Assembly: GCA_018065815.1 (NCBI GenBank)
Contig: JAGHSP010000115.1
Coordinates: 1 to 5,021 of the forward strand
Source of the DNA: Candidatus Sodaliphilus limicaballi
Lineage (GTDB): Bacteria > Bacteroidota > Bacteroidia > Bacteroidales > Muribaculaceae
Length of the DNA: 5,021 nucleotides
Direction of reading: 5' to 3'
This document shows positions 1 through 5,021 of this stretch, piece after piece (the first letter of the stretch is position 1; each line of letters begins with the position of its first letter). The position numbers were made by a program, and so were the translations under genes. The notes under the pieces are model-generated. The model was given only the letters and a program-made list of their open reading frames with translations. It was not told the DNA's origin and ran no database searches.

Positions 1-1056
1 CACAACTTCTATGCAGGACCATCTATCCTGAGCCAGTTCACCCTCGACAAGAGCGTGGAGGCTATTCGCGACTTTGCAGGCACAGGTCTGTCAATTCTTG
101 AGATTTCTCACCGCAGCAAGGAGTTCACTGCCGTTATGGACGAAGCCGAGCAACTGTTCAAGGAACTGCTCGACATACCCGCAGGTTATCGCGTTCTATT
201 CCTGGGCGGCGGCGCTAGCACACAGTTCTGCATGGTTCCTTACAACCTGCTCAACAAGAAAGCGGCCTATCTCGACACAGGCACTTGGGCCAACAAAGCA
301 ATGAAAGAGGCAAAACTATTCGGCGAGGTTGAGTGCGTGGGTTCATCAAAGGCTGATAACTACACCTATATTCCCAAAGGATATGTAATCCCCAGCGATG
401 CTGACTATTTCCACATCACTACCAACAATACAATCTACGGCACCGAGATACGCGAGGATTACGATGTAAACGTGCCCCTGGTGGCTGATATGTCAAGCGA
501 CATTTTCTCTCGCCCCGTTGACGTGTCGAAGTATGCACTCATCTACGGCGGTGCACAGAAGAACATCGCTCCTGCTGGCGTTACCTTCGTCATCGTCAAG
601 GAAGACATCCTGGGCAAGGTTGACCGCGTCATCCCCACAATGCTCAACTACAAGACTCACGTTGACAAGGGTTCTATGTTCAACACTCCTCCCGTGTTCC
701 CCATCTTCGCTGCATTGCAGACCCTTAAATGGTACAAGGAGTTAGGTGGTGTGAAAGTGCTCCAGCAGATGGACGAAGAGAAAGCCGCCTACCTGTACGA
801 CGCCATCGACTCTAGCAAGATGTTCGTGGGAACAGCCGCAGCCGAGGACCGCTCGGTTATGAACATCTGCTTCGTCATGAAGCCCGAATACAAGGAACTT
901 GAGAAGGACTTCATCGACTTTGCATCAACCAAGGGTATCGTGGGCATCAAGGGTCACCGCAGCGTGGGAGGTTTCCGTGCTTCTACCTACAATGCCCTGC
1001 CCCTCGAGAGCGTCAAGGTTCTCGTTGAAGCTATGAAGGAATTTGAAAACAAGTAA
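1..1056 (+). CDS. serC: Phosphoserine aminotransferase, 5' end cut by the window edge
   Basis: SerC is a PLP-dependent class V aminotransferase of the cytosol. It converts 3-phosphohydroxypyruvate and glutamate to O-phosphoserine and 2-oxoglutarate, the second step of serine synthesis, and can also serve pyridoxal phosphate synthesis. The frame is open from base 1 and begins [10 protein letters not shown], the hallmark SerC N-terminus, so the true ATG probably lies about three codons upstream; an in-frame GTG at 55 is an internal valine codon. In the 351 visible residues I see the phosphate-binding ISHRSKEF (35-42), GGGAS (69-73), GTW (94-96), [10 protein letters not shown] (140-149), the cofactor aspartate in ADMSSD (about 163), and the PLP lysine in GGAQKN (Lys187, codon 559-561). 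The C-terminal [11 protein letters not shown] (318-328) is also conserved. Length fits the roughly 355-360 residues usual for the family. serA follows after 14 bases, so the two are almost certainly co-transcribed. The promoter lies outside the window. Confidence 0.97.
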   Translation, partial: HNFYAGPSILSQFTLDKSVEAIRDFAGTGLSILEISHRSKEFTAVMDEAEQLFKELLDIPAGYRVLFLGGGASTQFCMVPYNLLNKKAAYLDTGTWANKAMKEAKLFGEVECVGSSKADNYTYIPKGYVIPSDADYFHITTNNTIYGTEIREDYDVNVPLVADMSSDIFSRPVDVSKYALIYGGAQKNIAPAGVTFVIVKEDILGKVDRVIPTMLNYKTHVDKGSMFNTPPVFPIFAALQTLKWYKELGGVKVLQQMDEEKAAYLYDAIDSSKMFVGTAAAEDRSVMNICFVMKPEYKELEKDFIDFASTKGIVGIKGHRSVGGFRASTYNALPLESVKVLVEAMKEFENK

Positions 1057-1070
1057 TACCTTATTATATT

Positions 1071-1988
1071 ATGAAGATATTAGTTGCCACCGAGAAGCCC
1101 TTTGCACCTGTGGCTGTTGAGGGCATTAAGGAAGTGATTGAGAGCGCAGGACACGAACTCGTGCTCGTGGAGAAAGGCACCAAAGCTGATATGCTCGCTG
1201 CTGTAGCCGACGCTGCCGGCCTAATCGTGCGCAGTGACAAGGTGGACAAGGAAGTGTTTGACGCAGTCAAGGAACTGAAAGTTGTGGTGCGTGCCGGTGC
1301 AGGTTACGACAACATAGACCTCGCCGAAGCTACAGCCCACGGCGTGTGCGTGATGAATACCCCTGGCCAGAACGCCAATGCAGTTGCCGAGTTAGTGATG
1401 GGCATGCTCGTTACCCTCATCCGCAACCGCTACAACGGCACATCAGGCACCGAGTTGCTGGGCAAGACCTTGGGTATCCATGCCTACGGTGCAGTGGGCC
1501 GCAACGTGGCTCGCATCGCCAAGGGATTCGGCATGAAGGTTAGCGCCCTTGATCCCTGGGTTAAGGACGAAGCAATGCTGGCCGACGGCATCACACCTGT
1601 GCACAACCTCGAGGACCTTTACAAGAACAACCAATACGTGAGCCTTCACATTCCCGCTACCGCCGAAACACGCGGTTCGGTCAACAAGGCACTTGTTGAA
1701 CTCATGCCCAAGAATGGTGTGCTCATCAATGCTGCCCGCAAGGAAGTGATCGACGAGGCAAGCCTTGCCGAAGCTCTTGAGGCACGCACCGACCTGCGCT
1801 ATGTGGCCGATGTGAAGCCTGATGCAGCAGCCGAATATGAGGAGAAATTTGGCGACCGCGTGATGTTCACCCCCAAGAAAATGGGTGCACAGACCGCCGA
1901 AGCCAATATCAACGCAGGTCTCGCCGCTGCCAATCAGGTAGTTGCCCACCTCAAAGACGGTTTCAATCGTTTCCAAGTAAACAAGTAA
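1071..1988 (+). CDS. serA: D-3-phosphoglycerate dehydrogenase, short form without ACT domain
   Basis: This enzyme oxidises 3-phosphoglycerate to 3-phosphohydroxypyruvate with NAD+, the first step of serine synthesis. The 305-residue protein belongs to the D-isomer-specific 2-hydroxyacid dehydrogenases. It shows the substrate-domain motifs VRS (53-55) and RAGAGYDNID (74-83), then a Rossmann fold opening with LGIHAYGAVGRNVA (134-147), then NAARKEVIDEASL (220-232), which supplies the catalytic Arg223. It ends soon after the second half of the substrate domain, so the C-terminal regulatory ACT domain of E. coli SerA is absent and serine feedback through that domain is not expected. Two features are unusual. 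The family's TPH motif reads TPK (Lys269 in place of the catalytic His), and the usual DVFxxEP glutamate is not in register (DVKPDAAAE, 247-255). The first glycine of GxGxxG is also Ala138. I recall the same pattern in Bacteroides SerA, so this is probably an active subtype. The ATG has no Shine-Dalgarno sequence, as is usual in Bacteroidota. Confidence 0.93.
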   Translation: MKILVATEKPFAPVAVEGIKEVIESAGHELVLVEKGTKADMLAAVADAAGLIVRSDKVDKEVFDAVKELKVVVRAGAGYDNIDLAEATAHGVCVMNTPGQNANAVAELVMGMLVTLIRNRYNGTSGTELLGKTLGIHAYGAVGRNVARIAKGFGMKVSALDPWVKDEAMLADGITPVHNLEDLYKNNQYVSLHIPATAETRGSVNKALVELMPKNGVLINAARKEVIDEASLAEALEARTDLRYVADVKPDAAAEYEEKFGDRVMFTPKKMGAQTAEANINAGLAAANQVVAHLKDGFNRFQVNK

Positions 1989-2009
1989 TCACACTACACT
2001 CCTAGCTAT

Positions 2010-2048
2010 AAAGCCTGCCACATACACATGCGGCAGGCTTTTATTTTT
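2010..2048 (+). terminator. Rho-independent terminator after serC-serA
   Basis: A perfect 10-bp inverted repeat, AAAGCCTGCC (2010-2019) and GGCAGGCTTT (2032-2041), encloses a 12-base loop and runs into a T-rich tail (TTTTATTTTT, 2039-2048). It starts 22 bases after the serA stop, so it should end the serC-serA transcript. Read from the opposite strand the hairpin is followed only by TTTAT. It may still slow polymerase leaving the convergent DUF1015 gene, whose stop is 30 bases away, but the + strand terminator is the stronger one. Confidence 0.9.
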
Positions 2049-2077
2049 CAGGATTCAACCCAGAAAATTCTATCTCA

Positions 2078-3322
2078 TCAGTCAAGGGAATGAATTATAA
2101 GACCCGAGCGGAGTTTAGGTTCAAACCATGTAGCCTTGGGGGGCATGATGTTGCCGCTGTCGGCAATGTCAATGATTTGCTGCATAGTCACAGGATAGAG
2201 TGCCAGCGCAACCTTCATCTCTCCGCTATCGACACGACGCTTGAGTTCGCCCAGTCCACGAATACCGCCCACAAAATCAATGCGCTTATCAGTGCGCAGG
2301 TCGGTAATGCCCAATATATCGCGCAAGATATAGTTACTTGATACCGAAACATCAAGCACACCAATGGGATCGTTATCATCGTAGGTTCCAGCCTTGGCCG
2401 AGAGTTTATACCACTTACCACCGAGATAGAGCGAGAATGTGTGCAGAGCTTCGGGTTTATAAACCTCGGCACCCATGTCTTCAACAACGAAGTTCTCCCC
2501 TACCTTATCCAAGAACTCCTCATCACAGAGTCCATTAAGGTCCTTGACCACACGGTTGTAGTCCATCACCTTGAGATGCGACTGCGGGAAGCACACTGCC
2601 AGAAGATAGTTATACTCCTCCTTGCCAGTGTGATTTGGGTCAGCTTTGGCTTTTTCCTCTCCCACATGTGCAGCAGCGGCTGTGCGATGGTGTCCGTCGG
2701 CAATGTAGAGATATGGCATTGCTTCAAACGCCATTGTGATAGAGCTAATAACATCCTTGTCGCTGATGGTCCACAGTGTGTGACCGATGCCGTCTTCGGC
2801 AACAAAGTCATATTCAGGCGTTTGTCGTGCGGTATCGGCAATGATGCCCTCAAGCACCTCGTTGGTGGGAAATGCGAGGAACACGGGCTCAATGTTAGCG
2901 TTGTTCACCTGGATGTGGCGCATGCGGTCAGTTTCCTTCTCGCGACGAGTGAGCTCGTGTTTCTTGATGCGTCCCTCAAGATAGTCGTGAACGCTAGCAG
3001 CAACCACGATGCCATACTGAGTGCGGCCATCCATCGTCTGGGCATAGATATAATATTTATCTTCCTGGTCTTGTACAAGCCAACCTTTCTTCTTGAAGAC
3101 AGCAAAGTTATCCACGGCTTTATCATAGACACAGGGGGCATGCTCATCGGTGCCAGCGGGGAAATCAATTTCAGGTTTAATGATATGATACAGAGACATC
3201 TCATTACCCTCGGCTTCTTGCCTAGCCTCTTCGCTAGAAAGCACATCATAGGGCTTGGATGCTACTTTTTCTACATAATTTTGAGGCGGACGAATGCCGC
3301 GAAACGGTTTTACTGTAGCCAT
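2078..3322 (-). CDS. DUF1015 family protein, possible serine-metabolism partner
   Basis: This 414-residue protein belongs to the DUF1015 family (Pfam PF06245), often found beside serA and serC. No signal peptide or membrane segment is apparent, so it is probably cytosolic. Conserved-looking blocks are KPFRGIRP (5-12), SKPYDVLSSEEAR (22-34), the charged KKHELTRREKETDR (120-133), YIADGHHRTAAA (206-217), ITDLRTDKRIDFVGG (339-353) and MPPKATWFEPKLRSG (393-407). The DGHHR block is the most likely active or ligand-binding site; it resembles the GxxR-type motif of the ParB/sulfiredoxin fold, a group that includes the archaeal serine kinase SerK. That link is from memory and is an inference. The gene is convergent with serC-serA rather than following it in the same operon, so it needs its own promoter or read-through from purA. 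The ATG at 3322 is preceded by an A-rich stretch without a Shine-Dalgarno sequence, and KPFRGIRP right after it supports this start. Family membership is secure; the reaction is unknown to me. Confidence 0.88.
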   Translation of the reverse strand: MATVKPFRGIRPPQNYVEKVASKPYDVLSSEEARQEAEGNEMSLYHIIKPEIDFPAGTDEHAPCVYDKAVDNFAVFKKKGWLVQDQEDKYYIYAQTMDGRTQYGIVVAASVHDYLEGRIKKHELTRREKETDRMRHIQVNNANIEPVFLAFPTNEVLEGIIADTARQTPEYDFVAEDGIGHTLWTISDKDVISSITMAFEAMPYLYIADGHHRTAAAAHVGEEKAKADPNHTGKEEYNYLLAVCFPQSHLKVMDYNRVVKDLNGLCDEEFLDKVGENFVVEDMGAEVYKPEALHTFSLYLGGKWYKLSAKAGTYDDNDPIGVLDVSVSSNYILRDILGITDLRTDKRIDFVGGIRGLGELKRRVDSGEMKVALALYPVTMQQIIDIADSGNIMPPKATWFEPKLRSGLIIHSLD

Positions 3323-3330
3323 AGTTTTTT

Positions 3331-3387
3331 TAAAAGGTTTAAAGGTTTAAAAGTTTAAGGGGTTAATTGGATTAAAGGTAAGGGTTT
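3331..3387. repeat. Degenerate TTTAAA/GG short repeats upstream of the DUF1015 gene
   Basis: On the + strand this stretch repeats the unit AAAGGTTT with small changes: AAAGGTTT at 3334-3340 (one A short of register) and 3341-3348, then AAAAGTTTAAGGGG at 3349-3362, then looser copies (TTAATTGG, ATTAAAGG, TAAGGG) to about 3386. The period is roughly 8 bases and decays with distance from the DUF1015 start codon at 3322. On the transcribed strand it reads as TTTAAACC-type repeats in the leader of the DUF1015 gene. I recall similar TTTAAAGG tracts between genes in other Bacteroidales, but no function is evident. It could be a slippage-prone simple repeat or part of an A/T-rich promoter region. Confidence 0.6.
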
Positions 3388-3393
3388 ACTGAA

Positions 3394-3425
3394 CGGATAT
3401 TCCGGACCTCAATCCGGAATATCCG
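3394..3425 (-). terminator. Perfect 13-bp hairpin just downstream of purA, possible terminator
   Basis: CGGATATTCCGGA (3394-3406) and its exact reverse complement (3413-3425) flank a 6-base loop. The hairpin begins 11 bases after the purA stop codon, the usual place for a 3'-end structure. In the purA direction it is followed by TTCAGTAAACCC, so the U-tract of a standard intrinsic terminator is missing. It may end or stabilise the purA mRNA, or act as a site for a DNA-binding protein, since each arm contains the palindrome TCCGGA. The inverted repeat is certain; its role as a terminator is only a guess. Confidence 0.5.
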
Positions 3426-3436
3426 GTTTATCGAAA

Positions 3437-4714
3437 TTATTTCATGTTGCGGATGATGGTCTGCTCACGGTCGGGACCCACCGAGACGATAGTGATGGGC
3501 ACACCCAGCTTTTCCTCAAGGAAAGCAATGTAGTCCTTGAACTCCTGCGGGAACTGGTCCTCACTTGTGAGATGACTCATAGGTGTATTCCAACCTTTAA
3601 TCTCGGTATAGACTGGTGTAATACCCTCTTCTATCGAATAGGGAAAATCGCGTGTCACCTGTCCATTCACCTCGTAGGCATCACATGCCTTGATGGTTTC
3701 AAACCCATCGAGCACGTCGCTCTTCATCATGATGAGCTGTGTCACACCATTGAGCATGATAGTGTATCGCAAAGCCACGAGGTCAATCCATCCGCAACGG
3801 CGCTCACGGCCTGTGACAGCACCATACTCGTGACCTATGCGGCGAATCTCTGCTCCGGTCTCATCAAAGAGTTCGGTGGGAAATGGTCCAGATCCCACGC
3901 GGGTGCAATAAGCCTTAAAGATGCCGAACACCTCACCTACCTTGCTGGGAGCAACGCCCAGACCGGTGCATGCTCCTGCACACACAGTGCTTGATGATGT
4001 GACAAAGGGATAACTACCGAAGTCCACGTCGAGCATGCTGCCTTGTGCTCCCTCGCACAGTACACTCTTGCCCGCAGCAAGCTGCTTGTTGATATAGAAC
4101 TCACTGTCGATTATGTCAAACTGCTTGATATATTCAATGCCTTCAAACCACACTTTCTCGGTTTCCTCAAGTGTCGTTGCGTCATATTTATAACCTATAT
4201 TCTGCAATATGTTCAAATGACGCTGCTTGTGAGCAGCATATTTTTTCTCAAAATCTTCGAGTATGTCTCCCACGCGAAGACCGTTACGAGAAATCTTGTC
4301 GGTGTAAGTGGGACCAATACCCTTACCGGTAGTGCCCACCTTGTTCTTGCCTTTGAGCGACTCATATGCAGCATCAAGGAGACGGTGTGTGGGCATGATC
4401 AGGTGTGCTTTCTTGGAGATAAACAAACGGCTCTTAAGGTCCTGACCGCTTTTCTCAAGTTCCCTAGCCTCGTCCATGAAGAGATCGGGTGCCAAGACCA
4501 CGCCATTGCCTATTACATTTACCTTGCCACCCTGAAAAACTCCTGACGGTATTGAGCGCAAAACATAGTGCTGACCCTCAAACTCAAGGGTGTGTCCAGC
4601 GTTGGGACCTCCTTGAAAACGTGCCACAACATTGTAGCGCGGCGTGAGCACATCCACTACTTTACCTTTACCTTCATCGCCCCATTGGAGCCCTAACAAT
4701 ACATCAACTTTCAT
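3437..4714 (-). CDS. purA: Adenylosuccinate synthetase
   Basis: PurA joins IMP and aspartate using GTP to give adenylosuccinate, GDP and phosphate, the first committed step from IMP to AMP; it works in the cytosol as a homodimer. The 425-residue protein is full length for the bacterial family (about 430). It shows the N-terminal GTP/IMP loop GLQWGDEGKGKVVD (8-21) with catalytic Asp13, GGPNAGHT (35-42) with catalytic His41, and GTTGKGIGPTYTDK (127-140). It also has CEGAQGSMLD (220-229), VTGRERRCGWID (300-311) with the substrate-loop arginines 303 and 305, the guanine-binding KSDVLDGF (331-338), and the C-terminal VGPDREQTI (412-420). Asp13, His41, Arg303, Arg305, Lys331 and Asp333 fall on the E. 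coli numbering, so no internal change in length has disturbed the core. The ATG at 4714 gives MKVDVLLGLQWGDEGKGK, the expected N-terminus. No Shine-Dalgarno sequence is visible. A leader of about 80 bases with a recognisable promoter lies upstream. Nothing in the enzyme looks abnormal. Confidence 0.98.
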   Translation of the reverse strand: MKVDVLLGLQWGDEGKGKVVDVLTPRYNVVARFQGGPNAGHTLEFEGQHYVLRSIPSGVFQGGKVNVIGNGVVLAPDLFMDEARELEKSGQDLKSRLFISKKAHLIMPTHRLLDAAYESLKGKNKVGTTGKGIGPTYTDKISRNGLRVGDILEDFEKKYAAHKQRHLNILQNIGYKYDATTLEETEKVWFEGIEYIKQFDIIDSEFYINKQLAAGKSVLCEGAQGSMLDVDFGSYPFVTSSSTVCAGACTGLGVAPSKVGEVFGIFKAYCTRVGSGPFPTELFDETGAEIRRIGHEYGAVTGRERRCGWIDLVALRYTIMLNGVTQLIMMKSDVLDGFETIKACDAYEVNGQVTRDFPYSIEEGITPVYTEIKGWNTPMSHLTSEDQFPQEFKDYIAFLEEKLGVPITIVSVGPDREQTIIRNMK

Positions 4715-4773
4715 AATTTTGTTTTAGGAGTTATATTATTTTAGTTTTTTGCAGTGTTATTCACCAAAACTGA

Positions 4774-4800
4774 TTAGCACTCTCGCATTATCAGTTGTAG
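4774..4800. promoter_or_regulatory. CIRCE-like inverted repeat at the purA transcription start (speculative)
   Basis: TTAGCACTC at 4774-4782 is identical to the left half of the CIRCE operator bound by the heat-shock repressor HrcA (TTAGCACTC-N9-GAGTGCTAA). After exactly nine bases, 4792-4800 read CAGTTGTAG, which matches the right half at five of nine positions. The element would cover the predicted start site, just downstream of the -7 box, a good position for a repressor. The weak right half, and the absence of a chaperone gene here, make a true HrcA site doubtful. An overlapping smaller inverted repeat, CTGAT (4770-4774) and ATCAG (4790-4794), could form a 5-bp hairpin in the leader RNA. 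Confidence 0.25.
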
Positions 4801-4802
4801 TG

Positions 4803-4833
4803 CAAAGATAATAAAAATCGGCGAGACAATAAA
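4803..4833 (-). promoter_or_regulatory. Probable purA promoter of Bacteroidota type
   Basis: Read on the minus strand, positions 4810-4803 give TATCTTTG, an exact match to the Bacteroidota -7 element TAnnTTTG recognised by the primary sigma factor of this phylum. Nineteen bases further upstream, 4833-4830 read TTTA, one base away from the -33 consensus TTTG at an accepted spacing. Transcription would begin near 4796-4798, leaving a leader of about 80 bases before the purA ATG. The -7 element is convincing; the -33 element is weak and in an A/T-rich stretch could be chance. Confidence 0.65.
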
Positions 4834-4895
4834 GGAAAAAAGGTAATAATCTTATCTTGATTAACTATATTTTCTGTCCAACTAGGCATAACGCC

Positions 4896-4950
4896 CCACA
4901 TAGAGTTATTATAGAAGGACACAGATATTTTAGTTTGCCATGCTATGTGG
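4896..4950. repeat. 8-bp inverted repeat with 39-base spacer
   Basis: CCACATAG (4896-4903) and CTATGTGG (4943-4950) are exact reverse complements. The 39-base spacer is long for a simple hairpin, and the arms do not extend further. It could be a split operator, a stem of a larger RNA fold, or chance. Confidence 0.3.
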
Positions 4951-4988
4951 TGAGACAATTTGATATATGCCAGAAAGTGAATCATACT

Positions 4989-5005
4989 TGACGGGGAACC
5001 CGTCA
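4989..5005. repeat. Short perfect hairpin TGACGGG-GAA-CCCGTCA
   Basis: A 7-bp G/C-rich perfect stem (4989-4995 and 4999-5005) encloses a 3-base loop. Neither strand has a T-tract after it, so it is not a standard intrinsic terminator. It may belong to the 3' end of a gene beyond the window, or be a protein-binding palindrome. Confidence 0.4.
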
Positions 5006-5021
5006 CACTGCATCGTAACCG

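Larger units (their letters stand above)
4811..5021. other. Intergenic region upstream of the purA promoter
   Basis: No gene is supported here; with the purA leader and promoter, the gene-free stretch is 307 bases (4715-5021). It is A/T-rich near purA and closer to balanced toward the window end. A minus-strand open frame of 71 codons (5006-4791) has no recognisable motif and runs through the purA -7 box, so I do not call it. Two inverted repeats, listed separately, are the only other structure. A gene beyond 5021 cannot be judged from this window. Confidence 0.7.

Noticed and set aside
55..1056. GTG at 55 as the start of serC
   Set aside because: The frame is open to base 1, and the residues before the GTG ([10 protein letters not shown]) are the conserved SerC N-terminus, so the gene begins outside the window.
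1443..1976. Open frame of 177 codons antisense to serA
   Set aside because: No family resemblance; serA motifs on the other strand account for the sequence.
2441..3358. Long open frame of 305 codons on the + strand, antisense to the DUF1015 gene
   Set aside because: Its translation is rich in Cys, His and Ile with no recognisable domain, while the opposite strand encodes clear DUF1015 motifs. It is a shadow of that gene.
3363..3390. Possible DUF1015 promoter on the minus strand (TACCTTTA near 3371-3381)
   Set aside because: One mismatch to TAnnTTTG, and no acceptable -33 element at the right spacing; such matches are common in A/T-rich repeats.
4043..4546. Open frames of 167 codons (and 140 codons at 3572-3994) antisense to purA
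   Set aside because: Both lie wholly inside purA, whose catalytic motifs are all present; neither resembles a known protein.
4930..4990. Possible + strand promoter (TTAGTTTG, or TTTG followed by TACTTG) for a gene beyond the window
   Set aside because: Neither pair fits both the -7 and -33 elements, and no downstream gene is visible.
4791..5006. 71-codon open frame on the minus strand upstream of purA
   Set aside because: No recognisable motif, and it runs through the well-matched purA -7 box. The composition looks intergenic.
4970..5021. Possible tRNA or other RNA 3' end around the GGGTTCCCC sequence on the minus strand
   Set aside because: No acceptor, anticodon or T-arm arrangement can be drawn; only the single short hairpin is supported.

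Overview
The window looks like a piece of a Bacteroidota chromosome, most likely order Bacteroidales (Prevotella, Muribaculaceae or a relative). This rests on three things. The proteins resemble Bacteroides/Prevotella-type SerC, SerA, DUF1015 and PurA as I remember them. The starts I can see lack Shine-Dalgarno sequences and sit behind A/T-rich leaders. The region upstream of purA has a perfect match to the Bacteroidota -7 promoter element (TAnnTTTG). No taxonomic search was possible. Everything visible is core metabolism, with no mobile element, CRISPR array, rRNA or tRNA.

Layout: positions 1-1056 (+) hold serC, phosphoserine aminotransferase, missing only its first few codons at the window edge. 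After 14 bases comes serA (1071-1988, +), a short phosphoglycerate dehydrogenase without an ACT domain. A rho-independent terminator (2010-2048) closes this pair. Converging on it from the other strand is a DUF1015-family gene (2078-3322, -). It is separated by 114 bases from purA (3437-4714, -), adenylosuccinate synthetase. That gap holds a perfect 13-bp hairpin just after purA and a run of TTTAAA-type short repeats just before the DUF1015 start. The last 307 bases (4715-5021) carry no convincing gene. They hold the likely purA promoter and leader, a CIRCE-like operator candidate, and two inverted repeats of unknown role.

How the genes fit together: SerA oxidises 3-phosphoglycerate to 3-phosphohydroxypyruvate and SerC transaminates that to O-phosphoserine, so the + strand pair makes the first two steps of serine synthesis. 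The DUF1015 gene lies next to them and may act in the same pathway, but its biochemical role is not shown by the sequence. PurA commits IMP to AMP synthesis and is functionally separate.

I see no undescribed multi-gene system here. The points most worth a second look are the altered active site of SerA (Lys where the family has its catalytic His), the DUF1015 neighbour, and the CIRCE-like sequence at the purA promoter.
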